This document shows, piece after piece, positions 38,682 through 48,707 of a DNA stretch of 64,000 nt (within the stretch, counting starts at the first letter, position 1; each line of letters starts with the position of its first letter). The stretch lies in contig NZ_JAAGPD010000007.1 in NCBI RefSeq assembly GCF_017104565.1, forward strand, positions 1 to 64,000, in the 5' to 3' direction. The notes beneath the pieces were generated by a model that saw only the letters and a list, made by a program, of their open reading frames with translations, had not been told where the DNA came from and did not search any database. The stretch comes from Paraburkholderia sp. Tr-20389 (lineage in GTDB: Bacteria > Pseudomonadota > Gammaproteobacteria > Burkholderiales > Burkholderiaceae). The position numbers and the translations under genes are program-made.

Positions 38682-39515
38682 ATGATGAACGCCGACCTGC
38701 ATTGCCATTCCACCGTGTCCGACGGCGCGTTCGCGCCAGCCGAAGTCGCGCGCCGCGCGCAAGCCGGCGGCGTGACGCTGTGGGCGCTTACCGACCACGA
38801 TGAAATCGGCGGTCAGGTCGAAGCGCGCGAAGCAGCCGAGGCGCTCGGCATGCAGTATCTGAGCGGCGTCGAAATTTCTGTCACGTGGGCGTCGCGCACG
38901 ATCCACATCGTCGGCCTGCATGTCGATCCTGCCTGCCAGGCGCTCGTCGAAGGGCTCGAGCGCACGCGCAACGGCCGCGCGGCGCGCGCGGAAGCCATCG
39001 GCGAACAGCTGGAAGCGTTCGGGATTCCCGACGCGTACGAAGGCGCACTGAAGTTCGTGTCGAATCCCGACATGATTTCGCGCACGCACTTCGCGCGCTT
39101 CATGGTCGAAAACGGCTACGCGGAAAACACCCAGGACGTGTTCAACCGCTTTCTCGGCGACGGCAAACCGTGTTGCGTCGCGCATCGCTGGTCGAAGCTC
39201 GCCGACGCCGTCAAATGGATCCAGCTTGCGGGCGGTGAAGCGGTGATTGCGCATCCGGGCCGCTACGCGTACACGCAGACCCAATTCGACGCGCTGTTCG
39301 GCGAGTTCATCGATCTCGGCGGCAAGGCAATCGAAGTCGTGACGGGCAGCCACACGCCCGATCAGTACCGCGAATACGCGGACGTCGCGCGGCGCTTCGG
39401 CTTCGAGGCATCGCGCGGGTCCGATTTTCATGCGGCGGGGGAAGGCCGTGTCGAACTCGGCAGTCTGCCGCCGTTGCCGTCCGATCTGAAGCCAGTCTGG
39501 GAACGTTGGCTGTAA
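38682..39515 (+). CDS. PHP-domain nuclease (RNase AM / YciV-TrpH type)
   Basis: A 277-aa PHP-domain protein (MNADLHCHSTVSDG at the start, LTDHDEIGG, HPGRYAYT, GSDFHAAGE). These are the metal-binding motifs of PHP phosphoesterases. The E. coli homologue YciV (TrpH, RNase AM) is a 5'-3' exonuclease that matures rRNA 5' ends and acts on short oligonucleotides. Next to yciO, as in E. coli. Two ATG codons are adjacent at the start. Confidence 0.92.
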   Translation: MMNADLHCHSTVSDGAFAPAEVARRAQAGGVTLWALTDHDEIGGQVEAREAAEALGMQYLSGVEISVTWASRTIHIVGLHVDPACQALVEGLERTRNGRAARAEAIGEQLEAFGIPDAYEGALKFVSNPDMISRTHFARFMVENGYAENTQDVFNRFLGDGKPCCVAHRWSKLADAVKWIQLAGGEAVIAHPGRYAYTQTQFDALFGEFIDLGGKAIEVVTGSHTPDQYREYADVARRFGFEASRGSDFHAAGEGRVELGSLPPLPSDLKPVWERWL

Positions 39516-39590
39516 GCTCTCGTTGTCCGCCGTGCATGGGCACGCGCGCTGCATGAGCCGTCGCTGTTCAACGACTTCCTGACCGACATC

Positions 39591-40226
39591 ATGTCCCAAT
39601 ACTTTCGGCTTCATCCCGACAATCCACAGCCGCGCCTCATCAAGCAGGCCGTGCAGATCATCGAGAGCGGCGGTGTGGTCGCGCTGCCGACCGATTCGAG
39701 CTACGCGCTCGCATGCCAGCTGGACAACAAGAATGCCGTCGATCGCGTGCGGCGCATTCGCGGCATTGACGAGCGGCAACTGCTTTCGCTGCTCGTGCGC
39801 GATCTGTCCGAGCTGGCGAATTTTGCGCTGGTCGACAACCGTCAGTACCGTCTGATCAAATCCGTGACGCCCGGCCCCTATGTGTTCGTGCTGCAGGCGA
39901 CCAAGGAAGTGCCGCGCCGCCTGTCGCATCCGTCGCGCAAGACGATCGGCCTGCGCGTGCCCGATCACGCGATCACGCTCGCCATTCTCGAAGAATTCGG
40001 CCAGCCGCTGCTCGGTTCGACGCTGATCCTGCCGGGCGAGACAGAGCCGCTGAACGACCCGGAGGAAATCCGCGAAAAGCTGGAAAAGCAGCTCGATCTG
40101 GTGATCGACGGCGGCGCGTGTCCGTGCGAGCCGTCGACGGTGATCGACCTGACGGGCGAGGAGCCCGTGCTGGTGAGGCCGGGGCGCGGCTCGCTCGCGC
40201 CGTTCGGTCTCGAAGAGACGGCCTAG
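39591..40226 (+). CDS. yciO: YciO family protein (YrdC/Sua5 superfamily)
   Basis: A 211-aa protein with a YrdC-fold over residues 15-205. Sua5/YrdC proteins form threonylcarbamoyladenylate for tRNA t6A; YciO is a paralogue whose own role is less sure. Typical residues are GGVVALPTDSSYALACQ, VTPGPYVFVLQAT and RKTIGLRVPDH. 75 bases after the PHP gene; the pair is conserved in E. coli. Confidence 0.9.
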   Translation: MSQYFRLHPDNPQPRLIKQAVQIIESGGVVALPTDSSYALACQLDNKNAVDRVRRIRGIDERQLLSLLVRDLSELANFALVDNRQYRLIKSVTPGPYVFVLQATKEVPRRLSHPSRKTIGLRVPDHAITLAILEEFGQPLLGSTLILPGETEPLNDPEEIREKLEKQLDLVIDGGACPCEPSTVIDLTGEEPVLVRPGRGSLAPFGLEETA

Positions 40227-40284
40227 ACGCGACACGAACGAAAGCCGACAGAGCCGCAAGGCGCCGTTGTTACAATAGAGCGAT

Positions 40285-40947
40285 ATGGATTCCTCCCTGA
40301 TACAGACCATCGTCGTCTACGCGTTGCCCGTCATTTTCTCGATCACGCTGCACGAGGCGGCTCATGGCTACGTCGCGCGCATGCTCGGCGACAACACCGC
40401 GTACGTGCTCGGCCGCGTGTCGTTCAATCCGATGCGGCACATCGACCCGATCGGTACCATCGTGATCCCGCTGGTGCTTTACTTCGCGACCAGCGGCGCG
40501 TTCATGTTCGGCTACGCGAAGCCGGTGCCCGTCGCCTTCGGCAATCTGCGCAATCCCCGCTGGGGCTCGCTCTGGGTCGCGCTCGCGGGACCGCTGTGCA
40601 ACTTCGTGCAGGCGCTCCTCTGGGGTGTGTTCGGTGTGGCGCTCGCCGCGCTGAACGTCGACGAGCCGTTCTTCACGCGCATGGCGCGCGCCGGCGTGTT
40701 CGTGAATCTGGTGCTCGGCGTGTTGAATCTGTTTCCGTTGCCCCCGCTCGACGGCGGTCGCGTGCTCACGGCGCTGTTGCCCGTGCGTCCCGCGATGATG
40801 CTCGCACGCCTCGAACCGTATGGCTTTTTCATCGTGATGGCGCTCGTGATGACGGGCACGCTGACGCGTTTCTGGCTGAGTCCGCTCGTGAATATCGGCT
40901 ACGCGGCAGTGACGGCTATCCTGACTCCCCTCATTTCGCTTCTATAA
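40285..40947 (+). CDS. Site-2 protease family (M50) membrane metallopeptidase
   Basis: A 220-aa polytopic membrane protein. The zinc motif HEAAH (residues 23-27) lies in TM1 and the second motif NLFPLPPLDGG (about 145-155) in a later TM. Four to six TM segments. Family members cut within the membrane to release regulators; this short form lacks a PDZ domain. TACAAT (40271-40276) just upstream may be a -10 box, giving almost no leader. 10-bp gap to trpS. Confidence 0.88.
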   Translation: MDSSLIQTIVVYALPVIFSITLHEAAHGYVARMLGDNTAYVLGRVSFNPMRHIDPIGTIVIPLVLYFATSGAFMFGYAKPVPVAFGNLRNPRWGSLWVALAGPLCNFVQALLWGVFGVALAALNVDEPFFTRMARAGVFVNLVLGVLNLFPLPPLDGGRVLTALLPVRPAMMLARLEPYGFFIVMALVMTGTLTRFWLSPLVNIGYAAVTAILTPLISLL

Positions 40948-40956
40948 ATCAAAACC

Positions 40957-42159
40957 ATGTATCCCGACCGTATCTTCTCCGGCATGCGGCCTACCGGCTC
41001 GCTGCACCTCGGCCACTATCACGGCGTGCTGAAAAACTGGGTGCGTCTGCAGTCCGAGTATCCGTGCTTTTTCTGTGTGGTCGACTGGCACGCGCTGACG
41101 ACGCACTACGAAACGCCGGAAGTCATCGAGAAGAACGTCTGGGACGTACTGATCGACTGGCTCGCTTCGGGCATCGATCCGGCGCAGGCAACGCTGTTCA
41201 TTCAGAGCCGCGTGCCCGAGCACGCCGAACTCGCGCTGCTGCTCGGCATGAGCACGCCGCTCAGTTGGCTCGAACGCGTGCCGACCTACAAGGAGCAGAT
41301 CGAAAAGCTGCGCGACAAGGATCTCGGCACCTACGGCTTTCTCGGCTATCCCGTGCTGATGGCGGCCGACATCCTGCTGTACCGCGCGTCGCTCGTGCCC
41401 GTGGGCGAGGACCAGGTGCCGCACGTCGAAATGGCGCGCGAAATGGCGCGGCGCTTCAACTACATGTACGGCCGCGAGCCGGGATTCGAAGAGAAGGCCA
41501 ACGAGGCCGCGAAGAAGCTCGGCGGCAAGCGCTCGAAGCTGTATCACGAACTGCGCAACGCGTATCAGCAGGAAGGCAACGAAGAGGCGCTCGAAAAGGC
41601 GCGTGCGATGCTGTCGGAGTCGCAAAGCCTGTCGATGAGCGATCGCGAGCGCCTGTTCGGCTACCTCGAAGGCTCGCGCAAGATCATCCTGCCCGAGCCG
41701 CAGGTGCTGCTGACGGAAGCGTCGCGCATGCCCGGCCTCGACGGCCAGAAGATGTCGAAGTCGTACGGCAACACGATTGGCCTGCGTGAAGACGCGGAAA
41801 CGATCACGAAGAAAGTCCGCACGATGCCGACCGACCCGGCGCGCGTGCGCCGCACCGATCCGGGCGACCCGGACAAGTGCCCCGTGTGGCAACTGCATCA
41901 GGTCTATACCGACAGCGAGACGCACGAGTGGGTGCAGAAGGGTTGCCGCTCGGCGGGCATCGGTTGCCTCGAGTGCAAGCAGCCGGTGATCGAAGGCATT
42001 CTGCGCGAGCAGCAGCCGATGCTCGAGCGCGCGCAGAAGTACATGGACGATCCGTCGCTGCTGCGTGCGATCGTCGCCGATGGCTGCGACAAGGCGCGCC
42101 GTTTCGCGACCGAGACGATGCGCGACGTGCGCGAGGCGATGGGCCTGTCGTACACCTGA
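40957..42159 (+). CDS. trpS: Tryptophanyl-tRNA synthetase, with probable [4Fe-4S] motif
   Basis: A 400-aa class I synthetase that charges tRNA-Trp. The HIGH-like motif is SLHLGHYHG (residues 15-23) and KMSKS is at 265-269. E. coli TrpS is 334 aa; the extra length is mainly an insertion of about 60 residues (around 175-240) before KMSKS. After KMSKS come C308-x21-C330-x6-C337-x2-C340, almost the Fe-S motif of Thermotoga TrpRS (C-x22-C-x6-C-x2-C). The ATG is 10 bases after the M50 gene and the stop overlaps the methyltransferase start. Confidence 0.96.
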   Translation: MYPDRIFSGMRPTGSLHLGHYHGVLKNWVRLQSEYPCFFCVVDWHALTTHYETPEVIEKNVWDVLIDWLASGIDPAQATLFIQSRVPEHAELALLLGMSTPLSWLERVPTYKEQIEKLRDKDLGTYGFLGYPVLMAADILLYRASLVPVGEDQVPHVEMAREMARRFNYMYGREPGFEEKANEAAKKLGGKRSKLYHELRNAYQQEGNEEALEKARAMLSESQSLSMSDRERLFGYLEGSRKIILPEPQVLLTEASRMPGLDGQKMSKSYGNTIGLREDAETITKKVRTMPTDPARVRRTDPGDPDKCPVWQLHQVYTDSETHEWVQKGCRSAGIGCLECKQPVIEGILREQQPMLERAQKYMDDPSLLRAIVADGCDKARRFATETMRDVREAMGLSYT

Positions 42160-42776
42160 TGACGGACAGCCTGAACCCGTGCTCGCCGGGTGCCGGCCAT
42201 GCGGCGATCGGCGAGCCGTCGCGCTGGGTGAAGCGCTGGGCGCATCTGGTCGACGCCGGCGGCGCCGTGCTCGACGTTGCATCGGGGGCGGGGCGGCACG
42301 CGCGGTTCTTTGCGTCGCGCGGTCATGCCGTCACGGCCATCGACCGCGATGCCGCCGCGCTCGCGTCGATGAGCGGTGTGCCGGGCATCGAACCCGTCGC
42401 CGCCGATATCGAAAACGGCCCATGGCCGCTTCCTGCGAGCGCGCAATACTCGGCCGTCGTCGTCACGAACTACCTGCACCGGCCGCTCTTTCCCCAATTG
42501 CTGGCGGCACTCGTGCCCGGCGGCGTGCTGATCTACGAAACCTTCGCGCAGGGGAACGAAACGGTCGGCAAGCCATCGAATCCCGCGTTTCTGCTCGCAC
42601 CGGGCGAGCTGCTCGACGCGGTGCGGGGTCCGTTACGTGTCGTTGCATTTCAGGACGGTTTCCTCGCAGAACCGCGCCCCGCCTACGTGCAGCGCATCTG
42701 CGCGGTGCGCGAGGCGGACGGGTCGGTCAAAACGAAAGATAAGGGGGTTCCCCCGCGTTACGATTTGGCCGGTTAA
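42159..42776 (+). CDS. SAM-dependent methyltransferase (class I)
   Basis: A 205-aa Rossmann-fold methyltransferase. Motif I is DVASGAGRHARFFASRGHAV (about residues 39-58), motif II AIDRD, motif IV VVTNYLHRPLFP. The ATG overlaps the trpS stop (TGATG), so it is translationally coupled to trpS. Related proteins resemble tellurite-resistance TehB types; substrate unknown. Ends 42 bases before dapA. Confidence 0.87.
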   Translation: MTDSLNPCSPGAGHAAIGEPSRWVKRWAHLVDAGGAVLDVASGAGRHARFFASRGHAVTAIDRDAAALASMSGVPGIEPVAADIENGPWPLPASAQYSAVVVTNYLHRPLFPQLLAALVPGGVLIYETFAQGNETVGKPSNPAFLLAPGELLDAVRGPLRVVAFQDGFLAEPRPAYVQRICAVREADGSVKTKDKGVPPRYDLAG

Positions 42777-42781
42777 TCCGC

Positions 42782-42787
42782 TACAAT
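42782..42787 (+). promoter_or_regulatory. Candidate -10 box for dapA
   Basis: TACAAT 32 bases upstream of the dapA ATG, after a run of GGGGG-TT-CCCCC (42742-42754) that could fold. No -35 recognised. Confidence 0.35.
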
Positions 42788-42818
42788 CGAAGTTTATCGA
42801 ACAAATTCATGACGTTTC

Positions 42819-43727
<909 letters not shown>

Positions 43728-43763
43728 GCGCCTGATTTTTCAGGCGCCTCCCGGCATTTTTTC
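43728..43763. terminator. Hairpin between dapA and bamC, weak terminator candidate
   Basis: GCGCCTGA (43728-43735) and TCAGGCGC (43740-43747) form a perfect 8-bp stem with a TTTT loop, followed 10 bases later by CATTTTTTC. It starts at the dapA stop. Confidence 0.4.
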
Positions 43764-43833
43764 AACTGACGTCGATATCGCCCACGGTCCTGCACCGAAT
43801 CCGGCAGCGCGTTCTAGCTTCACGAAGGACCCC

Positions 43834-44982
43834 ATGAAACGTTCCGCACTTTCCCTCCACGCAACGCGCCTGGCGGCGCTGATGCTTGCGGCTGGCACGG
43901 TTGTGTCGCTTTCTGGCTGCGAGTCGCTGAACGACATGCTCGCGTCGGACAAGGTGAACTACAAGGCGACGGCGAGCGCGCCGCCGCTGGCCGTGCCGAG
44001 CGACCTGACGGCTGCGCAGGTCGACCAGCGCTATGTCGCGCCCCCCGCGGGCACCGCACTTGGCGGCGCGCCGGAGCGCGCAAAGACGTCAGCCGGCAAT
44101 CTGACGGAAGGCGTCCCGAACGCGCAGGATCCGATGGGCATGCACGTCGAGCGCGACGGCGACCGCCGCTGGCTGGTCGTGAACGGCCGCACCCCGGAAC
44201 AACTGTGGCCGCAATTGCAGGAATTCTGGACGGAGAACGGCTTCTCGCTGAAGACGGACGCTCCGTCGACGGGCATCATGTCCACCGACTGGGCTGAAAA
44301 CCGCGCGAATATTCCGGACGACTGGTTCCGCCGCACGGTCGGCAAGGTGATCGATTTCGCGTACTCGTCGGGCACGCGCGACAGCTTCCGCACGCTGGTG
44401 TCGCGCGACACCAGCGGCGGCACCGACATTTCCATCACCCACGCAGCAATGGAAGAAGTGATGACGGGGCAGGACAAGACGTCGTCGCGTTGGGTCGAGC
44501 GGCCGCGCGATCCGGCACTCGAAGCTGAATTCCTCGCCAAGCTGATGCAGAAGTTCGGCCTCACCGACGCGCAATCAAAGCAGTTGCTGACGGACGCACG
44601 TCCGGCGACGGCTTCGGCGCAGCTCGACAAGAGCGCGGGCGGCGCGACGCTGGATCTGCCTGAGTCGTTCGATCGCGCGTGGCTGCGCGTCGGCCTCGCA
44701 CTCGACCGCACGAACTTCACCGTCGACAACCGTGATCGCGAAAAGGGCATCTACTATGTCCGTTACGCGGATTCCATGCAGGAACTCAAGCGCGACGGTC
44801 TGTTCGGCAAGCTGTTCTACAGTGACAAGAGCGCGAAGAAGGACGGCCACGAGTTCCTCGTCAACGTGCGCTCCAAGGGCGACGCGATGACGCAGGTTGC
44901 CGTTGTCGATTCGAATGGTCAGGTGGATACGTCGTCGGACGCGCAGCGCATCGTGTCGCTGCTGCATGCGCAACTCAACTAA
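43834..44982 (+). CDS. bamC: Outer-membrane protein assembly factor BamC
   Basis: A 382-aa lipoprotein of the beta-barrel assembly machine. Signal peptide and lipobox LSGC (SLSGCESLNDM, Cys at about residue 29). An unstructured N-terminus follows, then two helix-grip domains (about 100-215 and 245-370). AAGGACCCC precedes the ATG. Longer than E. coli BamC (344 aa). 106 bases after dapA. Confidence 0.9.
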   Translation: MKRSALSLHATRLAALMLAAGTVVSLSGCESLNDMLASDKVNYKATASAPPLAVPSDLTAAQVDQRYVAPPAGTALGGAPERAKTSAGNLTEGVPNAQDPMGMHVERDGDRRWLVVNGRTPEQLWPQLQEFWTENGFSLKTDAPSTGIMSTDWAENRANIPDDWFRRTVGKVIDFAYSSGTRDSFRTLVSRDTSGGTDISITHAAMEEVMTGQDKTSSRWVERPRDPALEAEFLAKLMQKFGLTDAQSKQLLTDARPATASAQLDKSAGGATLDLPESFDRAWLRVGLALDRTNFTVDNRDREKGIYYVRYADSMQELKRDGLFGKLFYSDKSAKKDGHEFLVNVRSKGDAMTQVAVVDSNGQVDTSSDAQRIVSLLHAQLN

Positions 44983-44990
44983 GGCGGGTC

Positions 44991-45764
44991 GTGCGATTCG
45001 CCAGTCTGGGAAGCGGCAGTGAAGGCAATGCATTGCTGGTCGAGGCCCAAAGCGGTGCGACGACCACGCGGGTTTTGCTGGACTGCGGCTTCTCGGGCAA
45101 AGAAATTGCCCGGCGGCTGGAGCGGCTGGGCGCGGGCGTCGACGAACTCGACGCCATTCTCATCACCCACGAGCACAGCGATCACATCGGCAGCGCGATG
45201 ACGCTTGCGCGCAAATTGTCGATTCCCCTGTATATGAGCTGGGGCACGGCGCGCGCCGTCGGCGCCGACGAGGCCGCGGTCGATCTGCATGTCCTATGGG
45301 GCGACGAAGCTGTTGCGATCGGCGATCTGAGCGTGCTGCCGTACACCGTGCCGCACGACGCGCGCGAGCCGCTGCAATATGTGTTTTCCGATGGCGCAGC
45401 GCGGCTGGGCGTATTGACCGATGTCGGTACGTCGACGCCGCATATCGCCGAGGTGTTGAGCGGTTGCGATGCCCTCGTCCTCGAATGTAATCATGACGTC
45501 CAGATGCTGGCTGCGTCGCGCTATCCGCCGTCGTTGAAGGCGCGGATCGGCGGCAATCACGGGCATCTGAACAATGACGCGGCGGCGGACATCCTTGCGT
45601 CGCTCGATCGCTCGAAGTTGCGGCATCTGGTCGCGGCGCATCTGAGTCAGCAGAATAATCTGCCCGAGCTGGCACAGGCGGCGATGGCTGCCGTGCTTGG
45701 CGCGGCGGCGACGGAAGTGGTGGTCGCAACGCAAAGCGAAGGGTTCGACTGGTTGAGCCTTTGA
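44991..45764 (+). CDS. MBL-fold metallohydrolase (YycJ/WalJ-like)
   Basis: A 257-aa metallo-beta-lactamase-fold protein with the motif THEHSDH (about residue 58-64), H in GNHGHLNN and ECNHD. It belongs to the YycJ (WalJ) group of 5'-3' exonuclease-like enzymes. GTG start at 44991, 8 bases after the bamC stop, with AAGGCGG just upstream. Ends before a bidirectional terminator. Confidence 0.87.
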   Translation: MRFASLGSGSEGNALLVEAQSGATTTRVLLDCGFSGKEIARRLERLGAGVDELDAILITHEHSDHIGSAMTLARKLSIPLYMSWGTARAVGADEAAVDLHVLWGDEAVAIGDLSVLPYTVPHDAREPLQYVFSDGAARLGVLTDVGTSTPHIAEVLSGCDALVLECNHDVQMLAASRYPPSLKARIGGNHGHLNNDAAADILASLDRSKLRHLVAAHLSQQNNLPELAQAAMAAVLGAAATEVVVATQSEGFDWLSL

Positions 45765-45791
45765 GCTGGAGGCTTTGGAGCAGAAGCGAAA

Positions 45792-45830
45792 ACGCCCGTG
45801 ACGATGACTCGTCACGGGCGTCTTGCTTTT
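45792..45830. terminator. Bidirectional terminator, MBL gene and convergent BI-1 gene
   Basis: A 13-bp perfect stem ACGCCCGTGACGA / TCGTCACGGGCGT with loop TGAC, followed by CTTGCTTTTT on the plus strand; the minus strand reads into GTTTTCG. Confidence 0.85.
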
Positions 45831-45868
45831 TGGCCGGCCGCTAGCTACCAGCTAACGACCGACGTCGA

Positions 45869-46567
45869 TCAGTTGCGGTTGCCGCCGAAGATGCCGAGGA
45901 TCGACAGCAGATTCACGAACACGTTATACAGGTCGAGATAGATCGCGAGCGTCGCCGTGATGTAGTTCGTCTCGCCGCCGTTCACGACGCGCTGTACGTC
46001 GAACAGCATGTAGGCCGAGAAGATCACGATGGCGAGCACGGACACCGTCAGCATCAGCGCGGGCAGTTGCAGGAACACGTTCGCGACCATGGCCAGCAGA
46101 AGCACGATCACGCCCATGAACAGCCACTTGCCGAGGCCAGAAAAATCGCGCTTGCTGACCGTGGCGATCGTCGCCATTGCCGCGAAGATCACACCAGTGC
46201 CACCGAAGGCGAGCATGATCAGCGACGGTCCGTTCGAGAAGCCGAGGATGAAACTCAGCAGGCGCGACAGCATCAGGCCCATGAAGAACGTGAAGCCAAG
46301 CAGTACGAACACGCCGGCGGCGCTGTCCTTCGTCTTCTGGATCGCGAACATGAAGCCGAACGCGATCGCGAAGAACGCGAGCATGCTCATGGCCGGGCTG
46401 GTGGCGGCGAACAGCGAGAAGCCGGTCGCGACGCCCACCCACGCGCCGAGCACGGTCGGCACCATCGACAGCGCGAGCAGCCAGTATGTGTTGCGCAGTA
46501 CCCGGTTGCGGGTCTCGGCCGTGGTGACGGAGCCGCCGCGGCCAAAGTTATAGGGATATTCGTTCAT
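45869..46567 (-). CDS. Bax inhibitor-1/YccA family membrane protein
   Basis: A 232-aa protein with seven predicted TM segments from about residue 25 to 225. The C-terminal signature (LYLDLYNVFVNLLSILG) matches the UPF0005 (BI-1) family. E. coli relatives YccA and YbhL interact with FtsH. AAGGAG 7 bases before the ATG at 46567 fixes the start; the longer frame above is not conserved. Function in bacteria is not settled. Confidence 0.92.
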   Translation of the reverse strand: MNEYPYNFGRGGSVTTAETRNRVLRNTYWLLALSMVPTVLGAWVGVATGFSLFAATSPAMSMLAFFAIAFGFMFAIQKTKDSAAGVFVLLGFTFFMGLMLSRLLSFILGFSNGPSLIMLAFGGTGVIFAAMATIATVSKRDFSGLGKWLFMGVIVLLLAMVANVFLQLPALMLTVSVLAIVIFSAYMLFDVQRVVNGGETNYITATLAIYLDLYNVFVNLLSILGIFGGNRN

Positions 46568-46892
46568 GGTCTCTCCTTGCGTCAGACGCAGTGTTGCGAC
46601 GTGGCTTGCAACGGTTTTCGTACGGTGCCGGCGGGCGGTTGCCATCCGTCACGCGAACCCACAACCCTAAGATTAACGCTGGATCGGGGAGTTTCAATGC
46701 GGCGCACAACAGCGTGCGATTTCATTGTGTTACCCCTTTCTTAGCCCTGTCTTAAAAGGAATGTTGGGAGGAACTACGGCACTTTTGTTCGACCTTACAG
46801 TATCGTAAGGGTTCAATCGCAATCATACACGGGAACATGCTACAATAGCGGATTCATTTAAATCTGTAACCTCTTAATTTTTTGGAGTTTTT
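46568..46892. other. Divergent intergenic region, BI-1 gene (-) and ndk (+)
   Basis: These 325 bases carry no supported gene. An inverted repeat CCTTAC-agtatc-GTAAGG (46793-46810) and a -10-like TACAAT (46841-46846) precede ndk. The 40 bases before ndk are T/A-rich. The promoter for the BI-1 gene is not identified. Confidence 0.45.
46841..46846 (+). promoter_or_regulatory. Candidate -10 box for ndk
   Basis: TACAAT with an A/T-rich leader down to the ndk ATG at 46893; TTGGAG gives the ribosome site. No clear -35; the CCTTAC palindrome lies about 30 bases upstream and could bind a regulator. Confidence 0.4.
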
Positions 46893-47318
46893 ATGGCGAT
46901 CGAACGCACCCTGTCGATTATCAAGCCGGACGCAGTGGCCAAGAATGTGATCGGCCAGATCTACAGCCGCTTCGAAAACGCTGGCCTGAAGGTCGTGGCA
47001 TCGCGCATGGTTCACCTGTCGCGCGCCGACGCGGAGAAGTTCTACGCTGTGCACGCAGCACGCCCGTTCTTCAAGGATCTGGTCGAATTCATGATCTCGG
47101 GTCCGGTGCAGGTTCAGGTTCTGGAAGGCGAAGGCGCCATCCTGAAGAACCGCGACCTGATGGGCGCAACGGATCCGAAGAAGGCCGACAAGGGCACGAT
47201 CCGTGCTGACTTCGCTGACAGCATCGACGCCAATGCAGTCCACGGTTCGGACGCTGCGGAAACGGCAGCCGTCGAAGTCGCGTTCTTCTTCCCGGAAGTC
47301 AACGTCTACTCGCGCTAA
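46893..47318 (+). CDS. ndk: Nucleoside diphosphate kinase
   Basis: A 141-aa enzyme, the usual family length, that equilibrates nucleoside triphosphates. It starts [18 protein letters not shown]; the active-site His is in NAVHGSDA (about residue 117). TTTTGGAG precedes the ATG by 7-8 bases. First gene of the ndk-rlmN-rodZ-ispG-hisS cluster. Confidence 0.97.
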   Translation: MAIERTLSIIKPDAVAKNVIGQIYSRFENAGLKVVASRMVHLSRADAEKFYAVHAARPFFKDLVEFMISGPVQVQVLEGEGAILKNRDLMGATDPKKADKGTIRADFADSIDANAVHGSDAAETAAVEVAFFFPEVNVYSR

Positions 47319-47426
47319 GCGCTTCGTAAGACAGCAGTAACAGCAGCAGGAGCGGGCGCGAACGGCATACGCGTTCATGCAGCTTGTTGCATGAACGCAG
47401 TCTCGCACTGAATGGCAGGATTCGAT

Positions 47427-48575
47427 ATGACGAGCAGTCCAACCGTCAACCTTCTCGATCTCGACGCCGCGGGCCTTGTCGCGTATTGCGACGGCCTCGG
47501 CGAGAAGCCGTTTCGCGCCAAACAATTGCAGCGCTGGATTCACCAGTACAACGCTGCCGACTTCGACGGGATGACCGATCTCGCGAAGTCCTTGCGCGAA
47601 AAGCTGAAAGGCCGTGCATCGATCACGATGCCGCCTGTAGTCAGCGACCATATTTCTTCCGACGGCACACGCAAGTGGCTCGTCGACGTCGGCAACGGCA
47701 ACGCCGTCGAAACCGTGTACATCCCCGAAGAAACGCGCGGCACGCTGTGTGTGTCGTCGCAGGCGGGGTGCGCCGTCAACTGCCGGTTCTGTTCGACGGG
47801 CAAGCAGGGTTTCTCCCGCAATCTCAGCACCGGCGAAATCATCGGCCAGCTGCGCATGGCCGAGTTCGCGCTGCGTGCGTCCCGCGGCACGGCCGGCGGT
47901 CGCGCGACGGGCGGTGACGGCAAGGGTGAGCGCGTCGTCACGAACGTCGTGATGATGGGCATGGGCGAGCCGCTGCTCAATTACGACGCGGTCGTGCCCG
48001 CCATGCGCCTGATGCTCGACGACAACGCGTACGGCCTGTCGCGCCGGCGCGTGACGCTGTCCACCTCGGGCGTGGTGCCGATGATGGACCGGCTCGGCGC
48101 CGATCTCCCCGTGGCACTCGCGGTCTCGCTGCACGCGCCGAACGATGCGCTGCGCGACGAACTCGTGCCGCTCAACAAGAAGTATCCGCTGCGCGAGCTG
48201 ATGGCGGCTTGCCAGCGTTATCTGAAAGTCGCGCCGCGCGACTTCATCACATTCGAATACTGCATGCTCGACGGCGTGAACGACACCGAGGCGCATGCAC
48301 GCGAGTTGCTCGCTGTCACACGTGACGTGCCGTGCAAGTTCAATCTGATTCCGTTCAATCCGTTCCCGGAGTCGGGTTTGCTGCGTTCGAAGAACGAACA
48401 GATCAAGCGTTTTGCGCAGGTATTGATGGACGCAGGGGTCGTCACGACCGTGCGCAAAACGCGCGGCGACGACATCGATGCGGCCTGCGGTCAGTTGGCA
48501 GGCGCCGTCAAGGACCGCACGCGCCTCGCCGAGCGCACCGGTAAGGGCAAGGTCATCGAAGTCCGCGCCGTGTAA
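47427..48575 (+). CDS. rlmN: Dual-specificity RNA methyltransferase RlmN
   Basis: A 382-aa radical-SAM enzyme that methylates C2 of A2503 in 23S rRNA and A37 in tRNAs. The radical SAM cysteines are C115-x3-C119-x2-C122 (CAVNCRFC), with the family Cys of methyl transfer near the end ([17 protein letters not shown]). The start at 47427 has AGGA 6 bases upstream; an ATG at 47412 lacks one. Ends about 208 bases before rodZ. Confidence 0.96.
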   Translation: MTSSPTVNLLDLDAAGLVAYCDGLGEKPFRAKQLQRWIHQYNAADFDGMTDLAKSLREKLKGRASITMPPVVSDHISSDGTRKWLVDVGNGNAVETVYIPEETRGTLCVSSQAGCAVNCRFCSTGKQGFSRNLSTGEIIGQLRMAEFALRASRGTAGGRATGGDGKGERVVTNVVMMGMGEPLLNYDAVVPAMRLMLDDNAYGLSRRRVTLSTSGVVPMMDRLGADLPVALAVSLHAPNDALRDELVPLNKKYPLRELMAACQRYLKVAPRDFITFEYCMLDGVNDTEAHARELLAVTRDVPCKFNLIPFNPFPESGLLRSKNEQIKRFAQVLMDAGVVTTVRKTRGDDIDAACGQLAGAVKDRTRLAERTGKGKVIEVRAV

Positions 48576-48698
48576 GACCCGCGACAGGCGAAACAGGGCG
48601 GGAAGTCAGTCAGCTGCTTCTGCGGGCGCGCCATGTCGCGTGAAGTGAAAAGAATGTGTGTAAAAGCGATCGGAAGCGGCACGCACAGCCGCACATTT

Positions 48699-48707
48699 TG
48701 TTATAAA
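48699..48707 (+). promoter_or_regulatory. Possible extended -10 promoter for rodZ
   Basis: TG-T-TATAAA in the 208-bp gap after rlmN resembles an extended -10 element (TGnTATAAT). It would start transcription near 48714, about 70 bases before the favoured rodZ ATG. Confidence 0.35.

Noticed and set aside
37680-40310. 876-codon minus-strand frame over the hydrolase, PHP and yciO genes
   Set aside because: Antisense shadow; genuine conserved proteins are encoded on the plus strand throughout.
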